50,097 bases of DNA, taken from NCBI GenBank assembly GCA_035284745.1, contig JAYKIL010000004.1, forward strand, positions 1-50,097, read 5' to 3'. The stretch is from JAYKJB01 sp035284745 [NCBI: Candidatus Sericytochromatia bacterium] (GTDB lineage: Bacteria; Cyanobacteriota; Sericytochromatia; S15B-MN24). A model generated the notes under the pieces. The model was not told the origin of the DNA. It saw nothing but the letters and a program-made list of their open reading frames with translations, and did no database searches. This document shows positions 8,653-17,241 of the stretch, piece after piece. A program made the position numbers and the translations under genes. Every line of letters starts with the position of its first letter. The first letter of the stretch is position 1.

Positions 8653-9862
8653 ACGGCGAGACGCTGGGGCAGCCTTTCAACCACGTCAGGGGGCGGATGA
8701 TTGGGGGTGGACACCTCCGGAAGTCGCGAAAACGACCTGGGGTGACGCGTGGGCATGGTTGGAAAATGAAACCGCTGGGTGGCTGCCTTGGTTAGGGCCT
8801 GGGGATGCAAAGCTAGCGGCCTTTCTGATATTTTCGCTGGCTGTCACCCTTGTCCTACAGTTCGGAACCTCTATTTTTGAATGGTTTCCGGCCTTTGCCA
8901 CTGGGGTCGCTTTCCTGAACGCAGGGGTGGCCTTGTTTCTTGGCGTCTTGATTGTTGTCCGGAGAAATTGGGAACGGGGGCCGGTGCTTCTCCTGCTTCT
9001 GAGCGCCGGGGTGTTTGTTGGTGCGTTGGGAAGTTGGGGGGCGAAGTCACAGTGGCGCAGGGGTTTGGCGGGGAGTTTTCATTACGCATTGCCCGCGCAT
9101 CCTGTTCCTCGACCCCAAGGTTCTCTTTCTGTGACCCTGCAGGCCCCCGATGGGGTCGTTTCGGAAGGGGCGTATTGGGGGGCTCATCGGCCTTACGGAC
9201 TGGTGTATGTGCCTGGTTGGCGGGCTTCGAGTCATTCTTTTTCGGTGGTGACGCTGGCAACATGGCTGTCCAATGACTTGGATGTTTTGGTTCTTGAGCC
9301 CCGTGGTCAGGGGAACAGTGGGGGTTTTAAAACCCGCGATGGAGAAGAGAGACACGATGTCCTGGCGGCTGCGAGGTATCTACGAGCCAATGGACACAAA
9401 CGAGTTGCCGTTCTTGCTGAACAAGATGCCTGCTTACCTGTGTTGTATGCGGCCGCCGAGAGTCAGGGCCTCGATGCATTGGTTTTTGTCGCCCCTTCCG
9501 CCCATTGGGGAGAGGGACTCGGCGGTGCCCTCAGTCCTCAGTCTTGGTGGGGGCGCCTCTACTGGCGCGTGGCGGCGGGCTTGCGTTTGTCGAATGGGCC
9601 GGAACCCCCCCCTGTGGCAGAGCTTTTTAAGCGCGTTTCGCCCACCCCCGTCTGGTTATTGGGGACGCAATCAGGAGCAGGCACTCCGCTGGATTCTTGG
9701 TACAAGGGGGCCCAGGAACCAAAAGGCCTTTATCTGTTCGGAGGTTCGGGACGCCCTGTGGACTGGGCTCACTTCTACGAATACTATCAGTCTGTTGCCC
9801 AGTGGTTGGCCTTGACGTTGGCCCCACCCCTTCAACGAACCGAAACTAGCCTTGGCGAATGA
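8642..9862 (+). CDS. Membrane-anchored alpha/beta-hydrolase-fold protein lacking the serine nucleophile
   Basis: 406 aa from the ATG at 8642, overlapping the glycosidase stop by 11 bases. Two or three hydrophobic segments occupy residues about 58-133 (AAFLIFSLAVTLVLQF, GVALFLGVLIVV, LLLLLSAGVFVGAL). The rest follows an alpha/beta-hydrolase core: GLVYVPGW (oxyanion strand), DLDVLVLEPRGQGNSGG, a helix with DVLAAARYL, and the strand-turn-helix VAVLAEQDACLPVLYAAA. In active enzymes that turn reads GxSxG. Here the residue at the serine position is Gln, and both glycines are Ala. A late His (DWAHFYEYY) is kept. I infer a non-catalytic or altered hydrolase fold, perhaps a binding partner. The 3' end overlaps the convergent flagellin gene by 17 bases. 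Confidence 0.65.
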   Translation: MTHKRRDAGAAFQPRQGADDWGWTPPEVAKTTWGDAWAWLENETAGWLPWLGPGDAKLAAFLIFSLAVTLVLQFGTSIFEWFPAFATGVAFLNAGVALFLGVLIVVRRNWERGPVLLLLLSAGVFVGALGSWGAKSQWRRGLAGSFHYALPAHPVPRPQGSLSVTLQAPDGVVSEGAYWGAHRPYGLVYVPGWRASSHSFSVVTLATWLSNDLDVLVLEPRGQGNSGGFKTRDGEERHDVLAAARYLRANGHKRVAVLAEQDACLPVLYAAAESQGLDALVFVAPSAHWGEGLGGALSPQSWWGRLYWRVAAGLRLSNGPEPPPVAELFKRVSPTPVWLLGTQSGAGTPLDSWYKGAQEPKGLYLFGGSGRPVDWAHFYEYYQSVAQWLALTLAPPLQRTETSLGE

Positions 9863-10832
9863 GTTCAAGCACTTGCCCGAGCCTGGCGTTGGCCTGAACC
9901 AGCATCGCCTGGCTGGCTTGTTGCATCACCTGTGACTTCGTCAAATTGGTCGATTCCGCGGCCAGATCGGCATCCCGGAGTGAGGATTCTGAGGCAGCGA
10001 CCGAGGTTTCAAATTTCTGCACGACGCCTAAGTGCAGTTCGAGGCGTTGTCCGATGGTGCCGAGGTAGGTTTCAGAACTCAGCAAGCCTGCTTTAGCGGT
10101 GTCAAGGAGGCCAAACGCAGATTGTACATTCTCTGGCGTTGCGGGACTGATATTCAATTTATTCGGGAATTTCTGGGCCCACGTGGTGCCAAAGGGTTGT
10201 CCTTCCAGCAACGGTGGGGGAACGGGGTCATCCGGTTTCGGTGGAGGGTAGATGCCAAACGAGCCCAGGAACACGGTTGTATCCGGATTGTCGTAAAGTT
10301 CCCTGTAACCGAACGCGCCCAAGACAAGGTCCCGCAAGGTGTTTCGAAGTGGATTGTAATCGACAGCCAACGTATCGCCAGGATTGGTGCCCACCATGAA
10401 GTTCAAGATTCGGTCCTGTGTTTCGTTGCCCTCAAAGCTAACGCGAAACTGCTGTGCCGTGATGAATGCTTGATAGAGCACGCCGCGCGTTTCATTCAAC
10501 TGCGTTTGATAGTAAGACAAATTTTCTTCGGTATTCGTGCCGTTGGCCGCTTGCAGAACGATGTCTCGCATGGTTTGTACGACCTCTACCACGCTGCGAA
10601 CACCCGTTTCGCCGATTCGCACGATGTTCAAGGCGTCTTGAATTGAGTTACTGACCGAGCGCGCTGCGTTCACCTGGGTCCGGTATGTTTCCGCCACGCT
10701 GAACGCTGCAGGGTTGTCAAACGAGGCATTCAATTTACTGCCACTTGAAATGCGGTCCATGGCCTTGTTCGTCTCTTTGGAGTAGAAGGTCACGCGGGCC
10801 GCTAACGTCGCATTTTGAATGGTTGAGAGCAT
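9846..10832 (-). CDS. fliC: Flagellin
   Basis: Filament subunit of 328 aa. The N-terminal D0/D1 helices (ATLAARVTFYSKETNKAMDR, RISSGSKLNASFDNPAAFSV) and C-terminal D1/D0 helices (SSLRDADLAAESTNLTKSQV, QASQAMLVQANARLGQVL) match flagellins. The surface-exposed middle is short and unusual, with proline-rich stretches (YPPPKPDDPVPPPLL), so the filament surface is probably simple. The start is supported by GAGGAGG seven bases upstream. A sigma-28-like promoter candidate lies 60-90 bases upstream. The gene ends the flagellar block and converges with the hydrolase gene, sharing 17 bases. No fliW, csrA, fliS or fliD is adjacent. Confidence 0.95.
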   Translation of the reverse strand: MLSTIQNATLAARVTFYSKETNKAMDRISSGSKLNASFDNPAAFSVAETYRTQVNAARSVSNSIQDALNIVRIGETGVRSVVEVVQTMRDIVLQAANGTNTEENLSYYQTQLNETRGVLYQAFITAQQFRVSFEGNETQDRILNFMVGTNPGDTLAVDYNPLRNTLRDLVLGAFGYRELYDNPDTTVFLGSFGIYPPPKPDDPVPPPLLEGQPFGTTWAQKFPNKLNISPATPENVQSAFGLLDTAKAGLLSSETYLGTIGQRLELHLGVVQKFETSVAASESSLRDADLAAESTNLTKSQVMQQASQAMLVQANARLGQVLELIRQG

Positions 10833-10890
10833 CAGACGCCTCCTCGGTCTGCCGCGGACCCTTCCGTGGGCACGCTCGGCTTGCTTTTCC

Positions 10891-10920
10891 TATGGTCGGT
10901 TGTTTCAGCGGGCAACTTGA
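10891..10920 (-). promoter_or_regulatory. Candidate sigma-28 promoter of flagellin
   Basis: On the minus strand TCAAGTTG, then 12 bases, then ACCGACCA. This resembles the FliA consensus TAAAGTTT-N11-GCCGATAA at 6 of 8 and 5 of 8 positions. Its position about 60 bases before the flagellin start, and the fliA gene in the same block, support the call. Confidence 0.45.
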
Positions 10921-10935
10921 GGGTGTCGACGCAAG

Positions 10936-13062
10936 TTAGCTCGCGGCGACCGCACTGAGGGTCACGTGTCCGACCGCCTGAACCCGGAATTTCGGGTGAA
11001 CTTCGCTGTGAGACAAAACCGTGAGGGTTGGAATATGGCGTTCCATCAACGGCTTAAGATGTGGGCGGACGGCCGGCTCACACAGGACAGCAGGTGTCAT
11101 TCCTTGGATGGCGGCTTCTTGGTAGGCTTGCCCGAGGCGTTCAACAATGAGGTTCTTTATTTGGGGGTTCAAGGCCAAGACCTGCCCCGCGGGGCCCTGC
11201 ATGATGGCATCTTTCATAGACTGCTCAGTGCGTTGATCCAAGGTGATCGCATAGATGACACCGTTTTCATCCGCCAGCGAGGCACAAATTTGGCGGGCCA
11301 TCGTGGCGCGCACCAATTCGGAGAGCAACTGCGGATCCTTGACGGTTTTTGAGAAATCGGAAAGTTTTTCAAGAATCGTGGCGAGGTCACGGATGCTCAC
11401 CCGTTCTTTCAACAGATATTGCAAAACCCGCTGTACCTCACCCAGTTCGAGTTTATCGGGCACCAGTTCTTTGACGGTTGTGGGTGCTTTCTCGCGCACC
11501 TTGTTCAGCATGATCTGAACCTCTTCTCGGCTCAAGATCTCTGCCGCGTGTGCCCGTACCACCTCGTCCAAGTGAGCAATCAACACGTTGGTGGGGTCTT
11601 GAACGATGTAACCCAGTTGACTGGCTCTCTGCGCCTCTGCGCCCGCAACCCAGACAGCCGGTTTTCCGAATGCCGGTTCGGTGGTGGGGAATCCGACCAA
11701 CTCCTCTGACGTGTCGGTGCTGTTGTTTTGAATGGCGAGGAGATAGCCAATCAGCAGTTCGCCCGTGGCTACTACGTTGCCTTTCACCAAAACTTGGTAG
11801 GTATTGGGGCGCAGGTTCAAATTATCCTTGAATTGGATGCCTGGCATAATAAATCCGAGTTCCATCGCGATGTTGACCCGCATCGGAACGACACGATCCA
11901 TCAGTTCGCCTCCCAGTGACGGGTCCACCAATGGGACCAAATCCAATCCCAATTCGAGCGTGAGGGGGGGGACGCCAATCATCTTCATGACGGTCTCAGG
12001 ATTTTTAAGGTCTTCCTCTGGGTCGGGTTCGCCTGTCCCATCCCAACCCGCGTCTCCGCCCTCAGCCGGCAAACCGTCTGCTGAGGAAGAGGTACCCATA
12101 ATTTTTGTGCGGTAAGCCATAAAGGCCGCGATGGCAACCCCCGCTGCGATGAGAAAGAAGGGCCAATGGGGGGGCAGGAAAAAACCGAACAAGAAAAGGA
12201 TGGCGGACGCAATACCCATCGTCTTCCCATCCGTAAACAATTGCGTCTTCAGGTCCATCGCCAAGTTGAAGTCTGAATTGGCACGTGTGGCAACGAAACC
12301 GGCTGACAATGAGATCAACAGTGACGGAATCATGGTGACCAGCCCGTCACCCACCGTCAGCAAGGTGTAGGTTTCGGCGGCTTGTGCCATTTCCATATCT
12401 TTCATCAAGACGCCCACCAGAAAGCCGCCGATGATGTTGACCACCATGATGACGATGCCCATAATGGCGTCGCCTTTGACGAATTTATTCGCACCATCCA
12501 TCGAGCCAAAGAAGTTGGCCTCGCGTTCGACGTCGCGACGCCGCCGTTTGGCTTCCGTCAGATCAATCATTCCTTGGGCCAATTCACCGTCAATCGCCAT
12601 CTGTTTGGCAGGCATCGCATCCAGGGTGAAACGGGCGGCTACTTCCGCCACGCGTTTGGAGCCTTCGGTCACGACGATGAATTGCATCAAAATGAGGATG
12701 AGGAAGATCAAAATACCGACGAGATAATTGCCGCGAATCACGTATTCCGCGAAAGTGTGGATCACATAGCCCGCTTCCGCGTAAAGCAGGATACATTTAG
12801 CGGTCGCCACGTTTATGCTCAAGCGCAGCAAGGTGAGAATGAGCAGCAGCGAGGGAAATGAGGCAAAGTCGAGGGGGCGAATGATGTAAAGGGACACCAC
12901 GACAGTGATTAAGGCCATCGCGAGGTTGGCGATAATGAGAACATCAAGCAACCACAACGGGATCGGTAGAATGAGGATGGCCAGAACGCACATTACGACC
13001 GCGGCAAGCGCCAAGTCGTAGAGCAGATTGGACGAATTAGCCGGAGCGCCGGCGGTGGCCAT
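10936..13062 (-). CDS. flhA: Flagellar type III export gate protein FlhA
   Basis: Inner-membrane export-gate subunit that couples proton flow to substrate export; 708 aa. The N-terminal half has about eight membrane helices (for example LALAAVVMCVLAILIL, LVGILIFLILILMQFIVV). The conserved cytoplasmic loop of the family is present (ARFTLDAMPAKQMAIDGELA, ANFFGSMDGANKFVKGDAIM). The C-terminal half is the soluble substrate-docking domain. I prefer the ATG at 13062, with AAGGA seven bases upstream, to the in-frame GTG at 13086, which has no Shine-Dalgarno. It lies after fliF, in the place where fliG would be expected. Confidence 0.95.
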   Translation of the reverse strand: MATAGAPANSSNLLYDLALAAVVMCVLAILILPIPLWLLDVLIIANLAMALITVVVSLYIIRPLDFASFPSLLLILTLLRLSINVATAKCILLYAEAGYVIHTFAEYVIRGNYLVGILIFLILILMQFIVVTEGSKRVAEVAARFTLDAMPAKQMAIDGELAQGMIDLTEAKRRRRDVEREANFFGSMDGANKFVKGDAIMGIVIMVVNIIGGFLVGVLMKDMEMAQAAETYTLLTVGDGLVTMIPSLLISLSAGFVATRANSDFNLAMDLKTQLFTDGKTMGIASAILFLFGFFLPPHWPFFLIAAGVAIAAFMAYRTKIMGTSSSADGLPAEGGDAGWDGTGEPDPEEDLKNPETVMKMIGVPPLTLELGLDLVPLVDPSLGGELMDRVVPMRVNIAMELGFIMPGIQFKDNLNLRPNTYQVLVKGNVVATGELLIGYLLAIQNNSTDTSEELVGFPTTEPAFGKPAVWVAGAEAQRASQLGYIVQDPTNVLIAHLDEVVRAHAAEILSREEVQIMLNKVREKAPTTVKELVPDKLELGEVQRVLQYLLKERVSIRDLATILEKLSDFSKTVKDPQLLSELVRATMARQICASLADENGVIYAITLDQRTEQSMKDAIMQGPAGQVLALNPQIKNLIVERLGQAYQEAAIQGMTPAVLCEPAVRPHLKPLMERHIPTLTVLSHSEVHPKFRVQAVGHVTLSAVAAS

Positions 13063-13142
13063 AGCAGTGTCCTTGTGTCCAGCCACTTAAATACGCGGCC
13101 GAGAATAACATAATCTGTCTACAGTGTAGGTCCCAAATGATG

Positions 13143-13173
13143 ACAAGGCATGTGATCGATACACATGCCTTGT
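13143..13173. repeat. Perfect 12-bp inverted repeat between fliF and flhA
   Basis: ACAAGGCATGTG and its exact reverse complement CACATGCCTTGT flank a 7-base spacer ATCGATA. It lies 78 bases after the fliF stop and 80 bases before the flhA start in reading direction. No T-run follows on either strand, so it may be a processing stem, an attenuator or an operator rather than a classic terminator. Confidence 0.6.
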
Positions 13174-13251
13174 ACCCTCGGGCGTCGGAAAGCGTTCTGT
13201 TAACCGAGCCCTTTTTCTGTAAAGAGAAGGCCAGGTAAGGGTTTTAAGTCG

Positions 13252-15069
13252 CTATGCGGGCACTCCGAGGCGACGCTTCAAATTGGTTGCCACCTGCCTG
13301 GCTTGAAAAGCAGGCAGGCTGGGTGAGCCCTGAAGACGATTGATCAAATCGTCTTGAGAGTCAGGCGGCATCACGGAAAGCACCATTTCTGCAAACCCAG
13401 GGTTCAATTGGGCCAGAATGCCTGCGGCCGTGCCGGGCCGTTCTTGCGAGAGTAATTCCGCGACCATCTCTGCATCCATTTGCTCCAGGAAGCTAAAAGG
13501 GCCGTCGTCTCCGGAGAAAGGAACCTCTCCGGTCATCTCTGCCGGGCCAAATGCGCCCAATGCGTTCGGGTCGAAGTTCTGAGGAATGCCGGTGTCTCCC
13601 AACGAATCGACCAAGACGTCCGTGGTGTCCTGCTTCCGGTTTGAGAGGCGGACCACCGCGAGTAACAGAAGCAACACCAAAAATCCACCCGCAATTCCCA
13701 AGATCCAGCTTAATGGAATGCCGCCTTCCTTTTTCTTCGAATTGGCGGGCTGTTTTGCTTGCTCTTGCTGTTCAAGAAGTTGCTTCAACATGTCGGTTTG
13801 GGAGGTATCAAATGCCACGGGCTGCACGACAATCTGATCCCCACGGCTTCCTACATCCGCACCCGAGGTGGCTGCGACAATTTGAACCATCGCTGGGACT
13901 CGTTCCGCGGGCAGGCCCTGTATTAGCGCCGTCACGGACAGACGTTTAATCGTTCCAACCTCCTCCTCCGTCAGCGTGTCATTCATGCTGTAAGTCCCGT
14001 GTTGGGTTGATTCGGCTGTGCGTTCGTAGGTTTTCTCTGGGGCGCCCCCAGCGATTTCGAGCGGATAGGTGTTGATTTTGGGCCCGTTCAAGGCGCTCCC
14101 TGGAGGGCCTCCCTGATTCGCGGCGCCACCGCTGCTACTCTCCCGCACCCTCTGCACATTGCTGGGCGCAGAGCGGCCCGAGCCATCTGCAGGGGGAGCA
14201 AAGAGCCTTGTTTTGGTCCGTTTTTGTGTGAAGTCTAACTCTGCTGCTACGCGCACCACACTTTTCCCGGGGCCAAATATTTTGTCGAGCAGGCTCTGCA
14301 CTTTATTTTCAATGGCGGTTTCTCTTTCCCGCGTGATCATGAGTTGACGGTCCAGAGCCTTCGCAATCACACGGTCTTCGACGTCGCCCGCGTTCTCAGT
14401 CATTCCATCGGATAGCAATGATCCGGCGTCTGAAACGACCGTGACATTGTTCGTTTTGAGGCCGGGAACTGAACTCGCCACCAAGTGTTGGATTCCCTCC
14501 ACCTGCTTCCGCGTGAGGCGCTTTGCCGGATCCTGCTTCACCATCACCGAGGCGGTGGTGGGTTTGCGTTGTTCGGTGAACAATTGTTCGTCCGGCATGT
14601 TCACAATGACCGAAGCACTCAAAACCCCGTCAATGCGGCGGATAATCCGCGAGAGTTCCCCGTTCAAGGCCCGGTTAAAGGCTACTTTTTTTTCGAAATC
14701 GGTGGCGACCAGCGAGCTGAGTTTTTCCCCGAAAATTTGTGAGAAGCCGAGATCCCCGTCTTTCGGGATTCCCTCCGCGGCGAGTTTGACGCGTGCCTCG
14801 TCCGCCTTCGTCCCGGGAACCTCAAGGGCGGTCCCGTTGTGGGTAATCCGGAAGGGAATGTCTGCCAACTGGAGGGCTTTGCCCGCCTCGCCGGATGTTT
14901 TTGGCTCCATGTTGCTGAAGAGCGTCACGTATCCGGGCGCAGGGCCTCCCGTAGATTCCACGCTGCCACCGCGCGGCATAAACGCCACGCCGGCCAGCAC
15001 AACAATGACGGCTATCAGGCCGCCAATCAGGGCTTTGGCCTGCGCCGGAAGTTCTGCAAAGAAGTTCAC
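13252..15069 (-). CDS. fliF: Flagellar MS-ring protein FliF with a FliG-middle-like C-terminal domain
   Basis: Forms the inner-membrane MS ring on which the motor is built; 605 aa. Start GTG at 15069 with GGAG seven bases upstream. Residues 12-32 form the first membrane helix. The YscJ/FliF ring-building motifs then follow (YVTLFSNMEP, ALEVPGTKADEARVKLA, KVAFNRALNGELSRIIRRID, VKQDPAKRLTRKQVEGIQHL). A second membrane helix lies near 454-474 (IPLSWILGIAGGFLVLLLLL). The cytoplasmic tail is unusual. Residues about 525-605 (FSFLEQMDAEMVAELLSQE, TAAGILAQLNPGFAEMVLSV, PPDSQDDLINRL) read like the FliG middle domain instead of the short FliG-binding peptide of enteric FliF. No fliG gene follows. Confidence 0.93.
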   Translation of the reverse strand: MNFFAELPAQAKALIGGLIAVIVVLAGVAFMPRGGSVESTGGPAPGYVTLFSNMEPKTSGEAGKALQLADIPFRITHNGTALEVPGTKADEARVKLAAEGIPKDGDLGFSQIFGEKLSSLVATDFEKKVAFNRALNGELSRIIRRIDGVLSASVIVNMPDEQLFTEQRKPTTASVMVKQDPAKRLTRKQVEGIQHLVASSVPGLKTNNVTVVSDAGSLLSDGMTENAGDVEDRVIAKALDRQLMITRERETAIENKVQSLLDKIFGPGKSVVRVAAELDFTQKRTKTRLFAPPADGSGRSAPSNVQRVRESSSGGAANQGGPPGSALNGPKINTYPLEIAGGAPEKTYERTAESTQHGTYSMNDTLTEEEVGTIKRLSVTALIQGLPAERVPAMVQIVAATSGADVGSRGDQIVVQPVAFDTSQTDMLKQLLEQQEQAKQPANSKKKEGGIPLSWILGIAGGFLVLLLLLAVVRLSNRKQDTTDVLVDSLGDTGIPQNFDPNALGAFGPAEMTGEVPFSGDDGPFSFLEQMDAEMVAELLSQERPGTAAGILAQLNPGFAEMVLSVMPPDSQDDLINRLQGSPSLPAFQARQVATNLKRRLGVPA

Positions 15070-15123
15070 CGCTGGTCTCCGCTATCCCCCCGAAGACCCC
15101 GCTGTGTGCAGGCCTGCGCCTGC

Positions 15124-15504
15124 TTACACTTGGGTCTGTAAGAGTTGGTTAAGGCTTGTGGCACTTTTGGACACGACAGCGGATGTGACTTGCATCATCA
15201 CGTCTGCCTTGGCCACTTGAATCATCATCGTATGAATATCGACAGGTTTCCCTGTCGCAAAGTCTAATGCGATACTCTCAGCCTTTGCCTTTTCAGACTC
15301 GACGGATTGCACCGCGTTTTTTAACACCTCACCAAATGTAGGTCCCTCTGAGGCCTCTAAATTTTCCAAGCCATCGAGCGGCATCGCCCCTTCCAAGATG
15401 GGCGACACCTGGCTGGCCCGTAGGCTTGGCCGGGAAAATTCAACGTCGAACTGCTTGAAGGGATCGGCCGCACTGATGCGATGAGTGTTGATGCCTGAAA
15501 TCAT
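15124..15504 (-). CDS. fliE: Flagellar hook-basal body protein FliE
   Basis: Small rod-base component linking the MS ring to the rod; 126 aa. The conserved C-terminal half is clear (FGEVLKNAVQSVESEKAKAE, DIHTMMIQVAKADVMMQVTS, ending LNQLLQTQV). The ATG at 15504 has GGAGG eight bases upstream. It sits between flgC and fliF as in most flagellar operons. Confidence 0.93.
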   Translation of the reverse strand: MISGINTHRISAADPFKQFDVEFSRPSLRASQVSPILEGAMPLDGLENLEASEGPTFGEVLKNAVQSVESEKAKAESIALDFATGKPVDIHTMMIQVAKADVMMQVTSAVVSKSATSLNQLLQTQV

Positions 15505-15562
15505 TTAAGAAGCCTCCAGTGCCTCTTTCCCGCGAAGGGGCGAAACCAAATGAGACGACCGA

Positions 15563-15982
15563 CTATCTACCAATTTCGATGGCCTTGGACATCATGCTCT
15601 TCGCGCTGGTAGAAACCGTGATGTTGGCTTCATAGGTCCGAGCGGCTGTGATCATATCCACCATCTCCGTGATGACGTTGACGTTCGGCATCGAGACAAA
15701 GCCCTGCGCATCCGCGTGGGGATGGCCGGGATTATAAATGCGTGGAAATGGGGTCTGGTCTTTGACAACGCCCGTTGCCTCAACCCCTCCGGGTATTTCC
15801 TCTCCCATGACCTCTCGTTTGAGGACCTCTGCAAAGATCGGGACCTCACGGCGATACGGCTCCCCATTGGGCCCTCGGGTCGTATTGGCGTTGGCGAGAT
15901 TATTGGATATTCTTTCAAGCCAAAACCGGTTGGCGGCCATTGCTGAGGCCGAGATTTCCATAACGTTCGCAAGCGTCGACAT
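15563..15982 (-). CDS. flgC: Flagellar proximal rod protein FlgC
   Basis: Proximal rod subunit, 139 aa. The N-terminal rod motif (ISASAMAANRFWLERISNNL, ANANTT) and the C-terminal motif (NVNVITEMVDMITAARTYEA) are typical of FlgC. The start ATG at 15982 has GAGG upstream. It directly follows flgB with 28 bases between them. Confidence 0.95.
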   Translation of the reverse strand: MSTLANVMEISASAMAANRFWLERISNNLANANTTRGPNGEPYRREVPIFAEVLKREVMGEEIPGGVEATGVVKDQTPFPRIYNPGHPHADAQGFVSMPNVNVITEMVDMITAARTYEANITVSTSAKSMMSKAIEIGR

Positions 15983-16010
15983 GATGTACCTCTTTTGCTT
16001 TCAGGCTTTG

Positions 16011-16427
16011 TTAGCGAGCCTGTGCAATGGTTCTGAGCAGTTGAAAGTCCTTCGAAATAACGGCTGCGAGCGCGTTGTACTTGTTCGCGACCATTGACAT
16101 AATTTCCTTCTCCACTGCGACCGTGTTGCCATCCAGTCTTTGAGGTCCGTCCGCAGACAATGTGGTGACTGGTTGCCAGGTTAGCAGAGGATTATTATGT
16201 GATTCTGTGACAGGAGCACCATGAGCGTTGAGCAGGTCGTAACCCAAGCCTTGCGGTTGGTGAGCGGCGTCTAGTGCCTCCCGCAGCGATTCTTCGAAGT
16301 TGACTTCGCGCCGGATGTAACCCGGCGTTGCGATGTTTGCGACATTATGTGCGACTGCGGCTTGACGCGCGGCAAGTCCATCGAGAGACCGTTCGACGGC
16401 CGTCATCGTCAATGATGTGAGATGCAT
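16011..16427 (-). CDS. flgB: Flagellar proximal rod protein FlgB
   Basis: Proximal rod subunit, 138 aa. It has the rod N-terminal motif (ARQAAVAHNVANIATPGYIR) and the FlgB C-terminal pattern (AVEKEIMSMVANKYNALAAV, ISKDFQLLRTIA). The gap between fliA and flgB is 83 bases, and the start has only a weak ribosome-binding site. Confidence 0.95.
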   Translation of the reverse strand: MHLTSLTMTAVERSLDGLAARQAAVAHNVANIATPGYIRREVNFEESLREALDAAHQPQGLGYDLLNAHGAPVTESHNNPLLTWQPVTTLSADGPQRLDGNTVAVEKEIMSMVANKYNALAAVISKDFQLLRTIAQAR

Positions 16428-16512
16428 GAAATGGAACCCCCGTAAGCATCATGTGACACGTTATGTCTATCTCATCAAGACAGAGGCGGGCAGGTGGGCA
16501 CAGTGCCGCACA

Positions 16513-17241
16513 TCACCAACTGATGAAGTCGTCGATAGATTTTTTCTTTCCGAGTTTGTGTCGCAATTGTTCGAGCGCCCGCCGGTGAATACGACTGACC
16601 CAAGACTCTGAAAGTCCGAGTTTCTGTCCGATCTCGGAAAATGACATGTGGTGAAAGTAGTAATACCGCAGGGTCGTGCGCTCCTGTATTGGGAGTTGTT
16701 CGATCGCGAGCCGCAGTATTTGCTGCAGTTCTTCTAGCTCCATCTCATGCTGGACGGTATCCGATTTACCGAGTTGCTTGAGAAGGTTAAAGTCTTCACC
16801 GTCTTCTCCGGAACCCTGCGGTGCATCCAAGGAGAGAATGTATGAATAGGTGATTTGCGTGACCTTGCTGGTCAAGGCAACCGCGTCCGATTGAACCTCC
16901 TCGTCTTCATTGGTGCCTGGCTCCACCTCTGCGGGTTTTGGCTGCTTGTTCTGGATGGTCGGCAGTTTGGGAAGGTTGTCGAGGATGGCCCCTTTAATGT
17001 AGTACGTGGCAAATGTCTCGAATTTGACCCCGCGTTCCGGGTCAAATCGTTCCGCCGCCGCCATCAGGCCCATCACACCGTCAGACACCAGATCCTCAAC
17101 TTCATAATGCCGTGGCAGTTTGGTCGAGATCCGCCGGGCGATGGAGCGTACCATGGGCAGGTATTTCTTCAGTTGCTCGTCATCGAATCCGGCTTGCCCC
17201 CGGGGCTTTGCTTGGACGTCGGTGGGTTTTTTTGTGGTCAC
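16513..17241 (-). CDS. fliA: Flagellar sigma factor FliA (sigma-28 type)
   Basis: Directs RNA polymerase to late flagellar promoters; 242 aa. Sigma region 2 is visible (LPMVRSIARRISTKLPRHYE, VEDLVSDGVMGLMAAAERFD, GVKFETFATYYIKGAILDNL), as is the region 4 helix-turn-helix (FSEIGQKLGLSESWVSRIHR). The segment between regions 2 and 4 carries an unusual acidic and Pro/Gln-rich insert (residues about 98-150), so region 3 is divergent. The GTG start overlaps the stop of the upstream flgJ-like gene by four bases (GTGA), implying coupled translation. Its position inside the rod/ring operon puts it under early flagellar control. No FlgM anti-sigma gene is seen. Confidence 0.92.
   Translation of the reverse strand: MTTKKPTDVQAKPRGQAGFDDEQLKKYLPMVRSIARRISTKLPRHYEVEDLVSDGVMGLMAAAERFDPERGVKFETFATYYIKGAILDNLPKLPTIQNKQPKPAEVEPGTNEDEEVQSDAVALTSKVTQITYSYILSLDAPQGSGEDGEDFNLLKQLGKSDTVQHEMELEELQQILRLAIEQLPIQERTTLRYYYFHHMSFSEIGQKLGLSESWVSRIHRRALEQLRHKLGKKKSIDDFISW

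Noticed and set aside
13063-13086. GTG at 13086 as the flhA start
   Set aside because: No Shine-Dalgarno before it, while the ATG at 13062 has AAGGA at a proper distance.
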